DNA of 64,000 bases from Planctomycetota bacterium (GTDB lineage Bacteria; Planctomycetota; UBA1135; UBA2386), in NCBI GenBank assembly GCA_021776805.1, contig JAJFFD010000005.1, positions 1 to 64,000 on the forward strand, in the 5' to 3' direction. The notes under the pieces are model-generated. The model was not told the origin of the DNA, ran no database searches, and was given only the letters and a program-made list of their open reading frames with translations. Made by a program: the position numbers and the translations under genes. Positions 24,681 to 33,386 of this stretch are shown here, one piece after another (within the stretch, counting starts at the first letter, position 1; every line of letters starts with the position of its first letter).

Positions 24681-27155
24681 ATGAACGCATACCTTCTTCC
24701 CTGTGTCTCCATTCTCCTCAGCGTCTTGCCTGCACAGCAGGACACCAAGCAAGCGAGTTCTGCCATCACCCTCGAGCGGATCATGGCGGATCCGGATTGG
24801 TTCGCACGTTCGCCGGGCTCTCCGTACTGGGCAGATGACTCCCAGTCCTTCTACTGGTCGCAGAAACGGCCAGGCTCTGCGGAGCGTGATCTCGTTCAGA
24901 GTGATCTCGAGGGGAGAGAGCTTCGCCGTGTCAGCGATGCCGAGCGGCCGATGGTTGACCTGCCCGGGGGGCGTTACAGCGAGGATCGGAGCCGCAAGGT
25001 CTTTAGTCGAAACGGCGATCTCTACATCAAGGACTTGCGTGGGGCGATGGCCGGCAAGGTCACCCAACTGACCCGCAGCGCGAGCGCCGAATCGCAGGCC
25101 TTCTTTCTAACTGGTGATCGTCGCATCGCCTTCAATCGCGGCGGCCAGTGGTTCTTCCGTGACTTGGACAGCGGGCTCGAGGCGCAACTTGCTGACATCA
25201 AGACCGGTGATGATCCGGATGCGGAGGAAGACGAGGACGACTATCTGGAGCGGCAGAACCGCCGGCTTTCCAAGTTCCTGCAGAGGCGAAAGGAGCGGCG
25301 CGAAGCGGCGGAGGCGCGTCGTAAGGCCCAGCGCAAGTTGGATCCCAGTGCTGCCCCCCAACCCTTCTACCTTGGCAAGGGCAAGAATGCGCAGAGCACG
25401 GCGCTGTCCCCGGATGGCCGCTGGATGATTCTCAGCTACGGTGGGCGCAGAGATTCTGGCAAGCGCGACAACATGCCGGTCTGGGTGACCGACTCCAGCT
25501 ATGTAGAGCCGCGGCCGGTGCGCAGTCTGGTGGGCACGGGCAAGGCGCAGCCGGCGAAGCTGGCGCTACTCGACCTGCAAGGACATCGCCGCTACGAAGT
25601 CGATCTGGATGCATTGCCGGGGATCAAGGAGGATCCCCTGGCGGCGATCCGCGCCAGCAGCCGCAGCAAGGGCGACCCCAAGGAATCCAAGGCTGACGAC
25701 AGCAAGGCCGAAGCCAAGGAAGCGGACAAGAAGAAGCCAAGCAAGCCGAAGGCCCGGGCCGTGAGCTTGCGCGGCCTCCGCTGGAACTCGGACGGCAGCC
25801 GTTTCTCCGTCCAGGCCTCTTCCGCGGACAACAAGGATCGCTGGACCTTCACCATCGCCCTGGCCGATGCCAAGCTCGAGAAGGAGAAGCCGGCGACCTT
25901 GCAGCCTACCCTCGTGGAGCGCCGTAGCGACTCAGCCTGGATCGGGCGAATCGCCAACAATTCCGGTTGGCTTGATGACGGTCGTTTCTGGTTTCAGTCC
26001 GAGGCGAGCGGCTACTCACATCTCTATCTGCACGATCCAGCGAGCAAGGAGAACCTGCAGCTGACTTCCGGATCCTTCGAGGTCACAGCTGTCAGTCCTG
26101 ATCCCAGTGGGCGCTATCTGTACTTCCGAGCAAACCTGGACCACCCTGGAATCACCGAGATTCATCGCCTGGAAACGGCGACGCGCAAGATCGAGCAGAT
26201 CACCAATCTGGGAGGCATGAACACTGCGCAGATCTCGCCGGATGGCAGCAAGCTGTTGATCACCCATTCGGCCCTGCTCGAACCGCCGGAGATCTATGTG
26301 CAGGATGCAGCGCCGACAGCCCAGGCTGTTCGCCTGACCCATACCACCAGCGATGAGTTCGAGAGCCTGCCCTGGGTCAAGCCGCAGATCGTCGAGGTGC
26401 CGAACGAGAATGGTCGGCCAATTTACACGCGGCTCTACTTGCCCCCGGGAGATGCGGACTCGACCGTCAAGCGACCGGCGGTGTTCTTCGTCCATGGTGC
26501 TGGCTACCTGCAGAACTCCCACCAGGGTTGGTCCAACTACTTCCGTGAGTTCATGTTTCATTCCATGCTGGCGCATCGCGGCTACGTGGTCATGGACATG
26601 GACTATCGGGCGAGCGCGGGCTACGGACGGGACTGGCGCACGGCGATTTATCGGCAGATGGGCACTCCCGAGCTTGCCGACCTCAAGTCCGGAGTGAGCT
26701 GGGCCGTTGCGAATCATGGTGTCGATGCGGAGAGCATCGGTGTCTACGGCGGCAGCTACGGTGGCTTCATGACCCTCATGGCCATGTTCCGCGCCCCCGG
26801 TCTCTTTGCGGCCGGTGCAGCCTTGCGGCCAGTGACCGATTGGGCGCACTACAACCATGGCTACACCAGCAACATCCTCAACAATCCGGAGGATGATCCG
26901 GAGGCCTACGAGGTCAGCAGCCCGATCGAGTTCGCCGAGGGCCTGGAGGGCAACCTGCTCATCTGCCACGGCATGCTCGACGACAATGTCTTCTTCAAGG
27001 ACTCAGTGCGCCTGGCTCAGCGCCTGATCGAGTTGGAAAAGGAGAACTGGGAGATGGCGGTCTATCCCGTCGAGCGCCACGGTTTCCAGGAGCCGAGTTC
27101 CTGGTTGGACGAGTATCGCCGGATCTACAAACTCTTCGAGACCAGCCTGCGCTAG
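24681..27155 (+). CDS. Secreted S9-family prolyl oligopeptidase / dipeptidyl peptidase
   Basis: 824 residues from ATG 24681 (GAGG 6 nt upstream; the track start at 24576 is read-in). Signal peptide LLPCVSILLSVLPAQQ. A propeller domain contains charged low-complexity segments near residues 350-390 (KADDSKAEAKEADKKKPSKPKA) and around 195-240, but no Gly/Arg repeats. The hydrolase domain has VFFVHGAGYLQNSHQGW, catalytic Ser in GVYGGSYGGFMTLM, Asp in CHGMLDDNVFFKDS and His in VERHGFQEPSSW. It resembles dipeptidyl-peptidase-IV-like S9B/C enzymes. It is the second S9 peptidase in 20 kb, unlike the first in its inserts. Confidence 0.93.
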   Translation: MNAYLLPCVSILLSVLPAQQDTKQASSAITLERIMADPDWFARSPGSPYWADDSQSFYWSQKRPGSAERDLVQSDLEGRELRRVSDAERPMVDLPGGRYSEDRSRKVFSRNGDLYIKDLRGAMAGKVTQLTRSASAESQAFFLTGDRRIAFNRGGQWFFRDLDSGLEAQLADIKTGDDPDAEEDEDDYLERQNRRLSKFLQRRKERREAAEARRKAQRKLDPSAAPQPFYLGKGKNAQSTALSPDGRWMILSYGGRRDSGKRDNMPVWVTDSSYVEPRPVRSLVGTGKAQPAKLALLDLQGHRRYEVDLDALPGIKEDPLAAIRASSRSKGDPKESKADDSKAEAKEADKKKPSKPKARAVSLRGLRWNSDGSRFSVQASSADNKDRWTFTIALADAKLEKEKPATLQPTLVERRSDSAWIGRIANNSGWLDDGRFWFQSEASGYSHLYLHDPASKENLQLTSGSFEVTAVSPDPSGRYLYFRANLDHPGITEIHRLETATRKIEQITNLGGMNTAQISPDGSKLLITHSALLEPPEIYVQDAAPTAQAVRLTHTTSDEFESLPWVKPQIVEVPNENGRPIYTRLYLPPGDADSTVKRPAVFFVHGAGYLQNSHQGWSNYFREFMFHSMLAHRGYVVMDMDYRASAGYGRDWRTAIYRQMGTPELADLKSGVSWAVANHGVDAESIGVYGGSYGGFMTLMAMFRAPGLFAAGAALRPVTDWAHYNHGYTSNILNNPEDDPEAYEVSSPIEFAEGLEGNLLICHGMLDDNVFFKDSVRLAQRLIELEKENWEMAVYPVERHGFQEPSSWLDEYRRIYKLFETSLR

Positions 27156-27191
27156 GCTACTGATTGCAGGCCTGCATGGCGCGGGAAGTGA

Positions 27192-28409
27192 TTAACCCTT
27201 CACGCAAACAACCTGGCGAAGGCGATGCACGATCTCCACCAGATCCTCCTGGGCAGCCATCACCGCATCGATGTCCTTATAGGCCATGGGCGTCTCGTCG
27301 AGCACTCCCGAGTCTTTGCGACACTCGATCCCCGCGGTTGCAGCCTCGTGTTCTTCCACACTGAATTTGCGCTTGGCAGCCCCACGTGAATGCACCCGGC
27401 CGGCGCCGTGGCTGCAGGAATGAAAGCTCTCCGGGTTGCCCTTGCCGCGGACTATGAACGAGCGCGCACCCATGGATCCCGGGATAATGCCGAGTTCTCC
27501 TTCTCGTGCGCTGACCGCACCCTTGCGGGTGAGGAAGACTTCTTCGCCGTAGTGAGTCTCACGCTGCACGTAGTTGTGATGGCAGTTCACCGCCATCTTG
27601 CCGGTTTCCACCTTGGGCAGTTCCTTCGAATCCTGCAGGCAGTCGAGAATCGCGGCCATCATCAATTCTCTGTTGATCCGCGCGTAGCGCTGCGCCCAGT
27701 CCACGGCGAAGCTGTACTCCTCGAAGTGCTCGGCCCCTTCTTCGAAGTAGGCGAGGTCCCTGTCCGGTAGATTGGCAAGGTGCTGCTTCATGTCCTTCTG
27801 AGCGAGGCTGATGAAGTGCATGCCGATGCGATTGCCAACTCCACGCGACCCGCTGTGCAGCATGAGCCAGACTCGATCGGCCTCGTCGAGGCAGACTTCG
27901 ATGAAGTGGTTGCCGCCACCCAAGGTGCCGAGCTGGGTCATGTGCTTGCCGCGGTCGAGGCGTTCGTGGCGAGCGACGATTTGTTCGTAGCCCGGCCTCA
28001 GTTTCTTCCAGGCCTTCTCGATCCTGGCGCTGACCTTGTTCCAGGAGCCGCGATCCTTCCTGCCGCCATGATCCGATCGCCCGTGGGGAACCGCGTTCTC
28101 GATAGCCTTGCGTATCTTGCGCAGGCTGTCCGGAAGTTGCTCGGCCCGGAGATTGGTCTCCAGGGCCATCATCCCGCAGCCAATGTCCACGCCGACGGCG
28201 GCGGGGATAATCGCGCCTTTTGTCGGGATAACGCTGCCGACCGTGGCGCCGATGCCGAAGTGGACATCGGGCATGGCCGCGACCCACTTGTGCACGATCG
28301 GCAGGCTGGCCACGTTCTTCAGCTGTTGGATGGCGTTCCAGTCCGCTGGCACCCCACGTGTCCAAGCCTTGATAGGCACTCCGTCGGTCTTCAGGCGCTG
28401 GTAGCTCAC
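27192..28409 (-). CDS. rtcB: RtcB-type RNA ligase
   Basis: 405 residues. The family landmarks are present: PDVHFGIGATVGSVIPT, PAAVGVDIGCGMMAL (C78 and D75 as metal ligands), LGTLGGGNHFIEV, MLHSGSRGVGNRIG and the guanylylation segment SFHSCSHGAGRVHSRGAAKR. RtcB joins 2',3'-cyclic phosphate or 3'-phosphate ends to 5'-OH ends using GTP and Mn2+. At about 405 residues it is the shorter bacterial RtcB type rather than the 480-residue archaeal and eukaryotic form. No archease or RtcA lies next to it. tRNA-Gln lies divergently upstream, 98 nt away; an association is possible but not shown. It is convergent with the S9 gene. Confidence 0.94.
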   Translation of the reverse strand: MSYQRLKTDGVPIKAWTRGVPADWNAIQQLKNVASLPIVHKWVAAMPDVHFGIGATVGSVIPTKGAIIPAAVGVDIGCGMMALETNLRAEQLPDSLRKIRKAIENAVPHGRSDHGGRKDRGSWNKVSARIEKAWKKLRPGYEQIVARHERLDRGKHMTQLGTLGGGNHFIEVCLDEADRVWLMLHSGSRGVGNRIGMHFISLAQKDMKQHLANLPDRDLAYFEEGAEHFEEYSFAVDWAQRYARINRELMMAAILDCLQDSKELPKVETGKMAVNCHHNYVQRETHYGEEVFLTRKGAVSAREGELGIIPGSMGARSFIVRGKGNPESFHSCSHGAGRVHSRGAAKRKFSVEEHEAATAGIECRKDSGVLDETPMAYKDIDAVMAAQEDLVEIVHRLRQVVCVKG

Positions 28410-28506
28410 GGCTACTCTATACCAGAGCAGAGGTCCGAGTTGGCCTGGGCAAATCCCTGCTTGGGTGTGGAACAGCTGCGAAAATCCGCTAAAGATTCTC
28501 GCTCCA

Positions 28507-28581
28507 TACCCCGTGGTGTAATTGGTAGCACCGGTGCTTTTGGTGCATCTAGTTCAGGTTCGAGTCCTGGCGGGGTAACCA
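28507..28581 (+). tRNA. tRNA-Gln (anticodon UUG)
   Basis: A complete cloverleaf can be drawn. Acceptor stem TACCCCG pairs with CGGGGTA and is followed by discriminator A and an encoded CCA. The D arm is GTG-CAC around TAATTGGTAG. The anticodon arm GGTGC/GCATC encloses TTTTGGT, giving anticodon UUG for glutamine. The T arm has TTCGAGT in a 5-bp stem. The 75-nt length includes CCA. Confidence 0.93.
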
Positions 28582-28582
28582 T

Positions 28583-28607
28583 CACCGCCCGCTTCTTGCG
28601 GGCGGTG
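28583..28607. terminator. GC-rich hairpin after tRNA-Gln
   Basis: CACCGCCCGC and GCGGGCGGTG form a perfect 10-bp stem around TTCTT, two nt after the tRNA CCA. It has no T-run on the plus strand. It also lies 22 nt beyond the minus-strand stop of the CBS gene, so it may serve both convergent units as a bidirectional barrier. Confidence 0.65.
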
Positions 28608-28628
28608 GCCCTCGGGGTTTGCGGCGAA

Positions 28629-29126
28629 TTAGAGCGCCAGTGCCTGCAGGATGTCCATGGTGCTGATCAGGCCGACATGCTTCTTGTTTTCCTGCACGAG
28701 CACCCGGTGGATGCGATGCTTGGTCATGGTCTTGGCGATTTCGTCGAGACTCGCCCCGACCTCGACCGAATAGACCTCTGCGGTCATGACCTGGCCGGCT
28801 GTTTCCTCGGCTTCGGCAGGGACCTCGAAGGAATCGAAGTCCTCTTCCAGCAGTTCTCGCGTGGACAGGTGGTAGAAGCCCGCGCCACGTCGTGGTTGTG
28901 AGTCATTGTCCTGGCTGTAGAGCTCGAGGAGATCGCGCATGGACAGGACGCCTGCGATGTGGCCGGCCTCGTCGGTGACCGGGATGCCACCGATGCGATG
29001 CTCGCCTAGCAGGCTCTCCACATCGGAGAGCGGCGTGCTCGTGGCAACCGTCAGGATCTCGGTCTGCATGATATCCCGGGCGGTTAGAGCCGCCCAGGTC
29101 TTGGCTTTATGGCTGATGGTGGTCAT
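28629..29126 (-). CDS. Two-CBS-domain protein
   Basis: 165 residues from ATG 29126 (GAGG 9 nt upstream; the track ATG at 29159 has no SD). Two CBS motifs: MQTEILTVATSTPLSDVESLLGEHRIGGIPVTDEAGHIAGVLSMRDLLE, then VMTAEVYSVEVGASLDEIAKTMTKHRIHRVLVQENKKHVGLISTMDILQAL, joined by an acidic linker containing FYHLSTRELLEEDFDSFEVP. The pair forms a Bateman module that usually binds adenine nucleotides and may regulate a partner protein. No attached catalytic domain. Neighbours give no hint of the partner. Confidence 0.9.
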   Translation of the reverse strand: MTTISHKAKTWAALTARDIMQTEILTVATSTPLSDVESLLGEHRIGGIPVTDEAGHIAGVLSMRDLLELYSQDNDSQPRRGAGFYHLSTRELLEEDFDSFEVPAEAEETAGQVMTAEVYSVEVGASLDEIAKTMTKHRIHRVLVQENKKHVGLISTMDILQALAL

Positions 29127-29204
29127 CGTAATCGTCCTCACCGGAGCCAACTCAGGCATGCAGCTACGAATTGCCGGATTCCTCAGGCTTTTCGGAGGGA
29201 ACGA

Positions 29205-31031
29205 TCAGTTGCTGAGCACGAGCTTCAGATTCTCGCTGATGCCCTTGATGCCGAGGAGATACTCGAAGTCGATGGTCAGGGCGCAGAACCAGAGTTCGAG
29301 ACCAATCAAGCCGCTGTCACCCGGGATCACGAACTGGGCGGTGGCCTGGCCGTTGTTGTCCAGGTTGCCGACGGAGTCGACGAAGATATTCGGCAGGCTC
29401 GTCACTCTGCTGAGCAGTGGGGTCAAAGCCAGGGGGATTTCTCGATCCAGGATCTTGATGGTCGGGCTCGCTGCGCTGGAAGCGGGCACAAAGTAAACCA
29501 TGCCCGCGTCTTCGCTGCTTTCCACCAGGAGGTCGACGCTGCTGCCGATGCTCGGCGTGCCAACTGCCGTGAGCGTGGTTGCGGCGGCGATGGGCTCGAG
29601 GGCGACGTCACGCTCGAAGCTGCTGCCGTCCACCAAGCTTGCTGGGACCGTGAGGGAATGATGGCCAGCTGCGGAAAAAGTGACGTCATAACTGCCAGGT
29701 CCCATCCAGACCGAGTAGCGACCATTCTGTCCGCGGGAGCGGATGGTCTGTCCGTCTTGGAAGGCTTGGCCGCTGACTGTAATGCTGGCATCGAGGGGCT
29801 GCAGATTGCGCAGGGAAAGAACGCGCCCCCGCATGGGTGCGGGCTTGGTGAGAAAGAGCAGGATGCCTGGCCACATGCGATCGAGTTCGGTGAGGGTCTC
29901 GCTGTAGACCGGTTGGAAGGCCGTACCCATTTCGATGAGGAAGGCCATGCTGCCGTTCACGTTCTGATGCCATTCCATGTGCGTCCCACAGCAGCATGAG
30001 GTGTTGGGCGAGTAGCTCATGGCCGAGGAGAAGGCCAGATGCATGGGGTTGTAGAAGTTGGTAACCCCGCTCGGCAGGTTGGGCCGAACCAGGGAGTTGA
30101 ATGGGGTGCGCACATCGCGACCAGAGCTGTGCACGTCGAGCATCCGTTCCAGACCCTCGGCCTCGATGAAGGCCAGCATGGCCTGGGATTCTTGTTCGGA
30201 GGCAGCGCCTGGCCCATGGTAGACATTGCTCGAGGTGTTCGTGCTGCTGCCGCAGAGGGACCAGAAGTACGGGTAGTTGCGATTGAGGTCGACGCCGAAA
30301 CTGCCGTTCAGGTTGTCGCGTCGGTTCTTGCGCCACATGTTGTCCGCGTTCCAGACCTGATTGAGACCATCAGGATTCATGCTCGGCACGATCCAGATTT
30401 GGTTCTTGTTGACCAGGTCCGTGAGGGTCGCATCGCTGCCGTGCCCGTTGAGCAACTTGTCCGCGACGTAGAGAGAAACCTCGATGGTGTTCAGCTCGCG
30501 ACTGTGGTTGTTGGTGAAAAGCATGATGTTGGGCTCATCCTCGTCCACTGTCGGATTGTCGGAGATGCGCAGCAGGGGGATGTTCTCTCCCAGGTGCGTC
30601 AGAGGCGTGCCGTAGCGCGATTGAAAGTCGTAAACCTTGGCGAGCTGGGGGAAGTTGCTCTCCATGTCCGCCAGGGCCTGGCGAATTTCTGCCAGGGTTC
30701 GGTAGCCGACATCCGGCATGTCCGTTCCCAGTGCCTGTTGTCGCTCCGCCTGAATCTCACTGAAGGGACGGGAGCGCTCGGTGATCAGGAAGGGCAGTCC
30801 CGTGGTCATGCTGCGCAGGCGGTCCAAATCAGAAGCATGAATGATGGTCTCCACCAACTCGCCGGCTGCACTGGGAGAGTCGATGCGCCAGGCATCGAAG
30901 CCCTCGTTCGCGAGCAGATCGCTGAATCCCGCAGGCCCCAGAATCATGATGCGCATGGAGCCCGGGTCCTCCTGAGCCGGCAGACTTGGGAGGGAGATAG
31001 AGAGCAGGAGTGCGAGCAGGGTTGTGCGCAT
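29205..31031 (-). CDS. Secreted M14 zinc carboxypeptidase with C-terminal beta domains
   Basis: 608 residues from ATG 31031; the long track start at 31232 is read-in. Signal peptide LLALLLSISLPSLPAQE. The M14 domain has zinc ligands H176 and E179 (TNNHSRELNTIE) and H301 (LDVHSSG), substrate-binding FGVDLNRNYPYFW, and catalytic E367 (FLIEMGTAF), so it should be active. A CCC triplet precedes the MEW segment (NTSCCCGTHMEW). Residues 395-480 form a carboxypeptidase-regulatory-like beta sandwich, and the last 120 residues form another exported beta domain (GTPSIGSSVDLLV to LKLVLS). No SD is visible; the ATG is preceded by a C-rich stretch. Confidence 0.9.
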   Translation of the reverse strand: MRTTLLALLLSISLPSLPAQEDPGSMRIMILGPAGFSDLLANEGFDAWRIDSPSAAGELVETIIHASDLDRLRSMTTGLPFLITERSRPFSEIQAERQQALGTDMPDVGYRTLAEIRQALADMESNFPQLAKVYDFQSRYGTPLTHLGENIPLLRISDNPTVDEDEPNIMLFTNNHSRELNTIEVSLYVADKLLNGHGSDATLTDLVNKNQIWIVPSMNPDGLNQVWNADNMWRKNRRDNLNGSFGVDLNRNYPYFWSLCGSSTNTSSNVYHGPGAASEQESQAMLAFIEAEGLERMLDVHSSGRDVRTPFNSLVRPNLPSGVTNFYNPMHLAFSSAMSYSPNTSCCCGTHMEWHQNVNGSMAFLIEMGTAFQPVYSETLTELDRMWPGILLFLTKPAPMRGRVLSLRNLQPLDASITVSGQAFQDGQTIRSRGQNGRYSVWMGPGSYDVTFSAAGHHSLTVPASLVDGSSFERDVALEPIAAATTLTAVGTPSIGSSVDLLVESSEDAGMVYFVPASSAASPTIKILDREIPLALTPLLSRVTSLPNIFVDSVGNLDNNGQATAQFVIPGDSGLIGLELWFCALTIDFEYLLGIKGISENLKLVLSN

Positions 31032-31116
31032 GAGCGGCGGGGGAGGGGTGAAGATAGGAGGGGGCGCGTCGAGGTGTATTGTGACCCGCGAGGAGGGATC
31101 TGACCAGCCGATCGGA

Positions 31117-33129
31117 TCAGTCGCCGAGATCGGCGAGAAGGGCTTCTGCTTGTTGGCGGAACGCCGGGCGAATGCTCTGGTCATCGCGGATTTCTTCCAG
31201 AACCTTGCGGGCCTCTTGATTGCGCTTGGCATTTTTCAGGGCCAGGCCAAGGCGGAGCTTGGCGAGAGAGCGCTCGTCTCCGGGGGGAATCTCGCGAGCT
31301 GCGATCTCCAGATCGGCGATGGCATCTTGGTACTGTTGATAGTCATTGGCCATCCGCCCGCGTACGGATCGCCAGATCAGTGGCTGCCTGCTCGCACGCA
31401 TGAGCTCGCCAAGCACCGTACGGAACCATGCATAGTCGGCGATCTGCGCATACTGCGGCATGCTGCGGATGAGCTTCTCAGCGAGCTTTTGCTCGCTGAG
31501 TGTCACGGCGCGAAGGAGAACCTCGCGGGCGTTCTCGAAGTCCTTTTCCTGCAGATAGAGGCCAAAGAGATTGGTGGCGAGGATGAAGCGGGTTTCGTCG
31601 GGACAATTGCGCGCACCGAGGCCGCGGCGAAAGCTCTCGAAGGCCGCGCTGATGTCACCGGCCTCCACCTGCATCTTGCCGATCTCATTCCACACTTCCG
31701 CAAGTTCTGGATACTGGGCGTTGGCCCGCTCGAGTAGTTCGCGCTTGAGCATGAACTTCCCCTCCTTGCCGTGGATGAGAGCGAGTTCGTAGAGAGCGCG
31801 GGAGGGAGCGCCATCCGCCTTGCCGTCAGCTCGTGCCAGACTGGAGTTGTCGTGCCACGCGGCGTTGCGATCGAGGATGACCCAGGCATTGGTGGCGCAC
31901 CATAGAGCGAGCAGCCCGCCAGCGAGGCGTCGCAGGTTCTGTGATCCTGCCATGCGGAGACTCAGCCAGGCGATGAGAAAGCTCATCCCCAGGCTTGGGA
32001 TGTAGAAGAGTCGCTCGCCGAAGATCGTGCCGATCAAGCGCGGAACATTGCTGGTGATGAAGCTGAAGCCCATGAAGCTGGCCATGGCCAGAAACAGCAG
32101 GGGTTGCCTGCGCAGCACCAGGCAGCCGCCGACGGTGATGCCGATCAGGATCAAGGCTGAGGCGAGGAAGGCCGGATCGAAGGCCGAGTCCACCGCCTGG
32201 AAGAATGGTGCGCTGTATTCGCTGCGCAGAGAGAAGGGGAAGAGCGTCTTCAGCAGGCCATAGCCCCAGATCTTCACCGCGGTGAAGAACTGGGCAGCTG
32301 CACTCAGATCGACCAGGAAGTTCACCGCCGGCGCCGTCTGTGCTTCCCCGAGGTCGCCGACGGCGATCTGGCGAAGGGCGAAGAAGAGCAGAATCGCTGG
32401 CCCGGCGAGGATGCCGACTCGCTTGCCCGCAGCCAGCAGACTCGCGCGCAAATCGAAGTTCGGGTCGAGCTTGGCGAGGCGTCCAAGATCGAAGACCAGC
32501 ATGAAGGGTGCCCAGGCCAGGGCGCTCTCCTTGGAGCAGAAGGCCAGGAAGAGGCATGCGCTGGCAGCGACCTTCCGACGCATGTCCCCGCCGAGAGCGA
32601 GCAGCAGGGCGAGGGCACCGAGGCAGAAGGAGAGGAGTTCCGCACGGCCGACGATGCCCGCCACGACTTCGCTGTGGATGGCGTGCAGGCCAAAGACCAG
32701 TGCAGCGAGCAGGGCCGGTCCGCGCGGGATGAGCAGGCGTCTCACGAGCAAGTAGCACAACCAGGTCCCAAGCAGATGCAGGAGGACATTGAAGAAGTGC
32801 TGCGGAATCGCCTCGTCGGCTTCATCACCGGCGCTGCCAAAGCCGTGATAGAGCAGCGCATAGCTGAGGATGGTCACCGGCCGATAGAGTGGGTCCGGAG
32901 CCTCCTTGATGTCTTCGTTGCTGCCCCAGTACGAGCTGGTGAAGTAATCGCCGAGGCTACCGAATTCGTAGACCGGGCGATTGACCGTCCCATCGTCGAA
33001 GATGGAGATGGCGATGAAGCGATCGTCCTTGGCGAAGAGATTGCCCAGCGAAGGCGCGTAAAGGCCGAAGCTGAGCAGGCAGATCGCCAGGAGCCACTTG
33101 GTAGCAGATGTTCGGTTCACGGAGCGCAA
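31117..33129 (-). CDS. TMTC-like polytopic membrane protein with TPR C-terminus
   Basis: 670 residues. N-terminal segment ends APSLGNLFAKDDRFIAISIFDDGTVN, followed by about 9-10 helices containing FGLHAIHSEVVAGIVGRAELLSFCLGALALLL and CLFLAFCSKESALAWAPFMLVFDL. These are hallmark segments of TMTC/PMT-like GT-C membrane mannosyltransferases (LHPIH-SEVVA-x-I-VGRAELLS). Residues 430-660 contain TPR repeats (LAEVWNEIGKMQVEAGDISAAFESFRRGL, ENAREVLLRAVTLSEQKLAEKLI). It may use a lipid-linked sugar to modify exported proteins, by analogy with animal TMTCs; activity is not provable here. The gap to the M14 gene is 85 nt with no gene in it. Confidence 0.8.
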   Translation of the reverse strand: MRSVNRTSATKWLLAICLLSFGLYAPSLGNLFAKDDRFIAISIFDDGTVNRPVYEFGSLGDYFTSSYWGSNEDIKEAPDPLYRPVTILSYALLYHGFGSAGDEADEAIPQHFFNVLLHLLGTWLCYLLVRRLLIPRGPALLAALVFGLHAIHSEVVAGIVGRAELLSFCLGALALLLALGGDMRRKVAASACLFLAFCSKESALAWAPFMLVFDLGRLAKLDPNFDLRASLLAAGKRVGILAGPAILLFFALRQIAVGDLGEAQTAPAVNFLVDLSAAAQFFTAVKIWGYGLLKTLFPFSLRSEYSAPFFQAVDSAFDPAFLASALILIGITVGGCLVLRRQPLLFLAMASFMGFSFITSNVPRLIGTIFGERLFYIPSLGMSFLIAWLSLRMAGSQNLRRLAGGLLALWCATNAWVILDRNAAWHDNSSLARADGKADGAPSRALYELALIHGKEGKFMLKRELLERANAQYPELAEVWNEIGKMQVEAGDISAAFESFRRGLGARNCPDETRFILATNLFGLYLQEKDFENAREVLLRAVTLSEQKLAEKLIRSMPQYAQIADYAWFRTVLGELMRASRQPLIWRSVRGRMANDYQQYQDAIADLEIAAREIPPGDERSLAKLRLGLALKNAKRNQEARKVLEEIRDDQSIRPAFRQQAEALLADLGD

Positions 33130-33269
33130 TGCCTTCGCATGGTCGGTTGCTGGGACTGGGCAGGGTAGCGGCTCTGTCGGGGCGCCGGAATTGTCCCTTT
33201 GGGGCAGCTCGATTTTTGGGCGGTCAGTAACTAGGGTACCCCTTGCCTTCGACCGACGAAGGAACCCCC

Positions 33270-33386
33270 ATGAAACGAACGAGCTATCGCCTCGCGCAGG
33301 TCTTCGGCCTCGCTCTCAGCATCCAAAGGTCCGTCTCGACGCAAGACCCGGATCCGAAGCTCCTCAGCTCAGTTGGGGGCAAGTGA
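33270..33386 (+). CDS. Candidate 38-aa small ORF coupled to the RlmL-like gene
   Basis: Short ORF below the track cutoff: ATG 33270, SD GAAGGA 6 nt upstream, product beginning MKRTSYRLAQVFGLALSIQR, 38 residues, stop TGA at 33384-33386. The next gene's GTG start (33383) overlaps it as GTGA, a typical coupling arrangement. It has no recognised family. It may be a translated leader that feeds ribosomes to the methyltransferase, or it may be noncoding with the true start elsewhere. Confidence 0.35.
   Translation: MKRTSYRLAQVFGLALSIQRSVSTQDPDPKLLSSVGGK

Noticed and set aside
27164-27364. 66-aa ORF after the second S9 gene
   Set aside because: Antisense to the RtcB 3' end, no SD.
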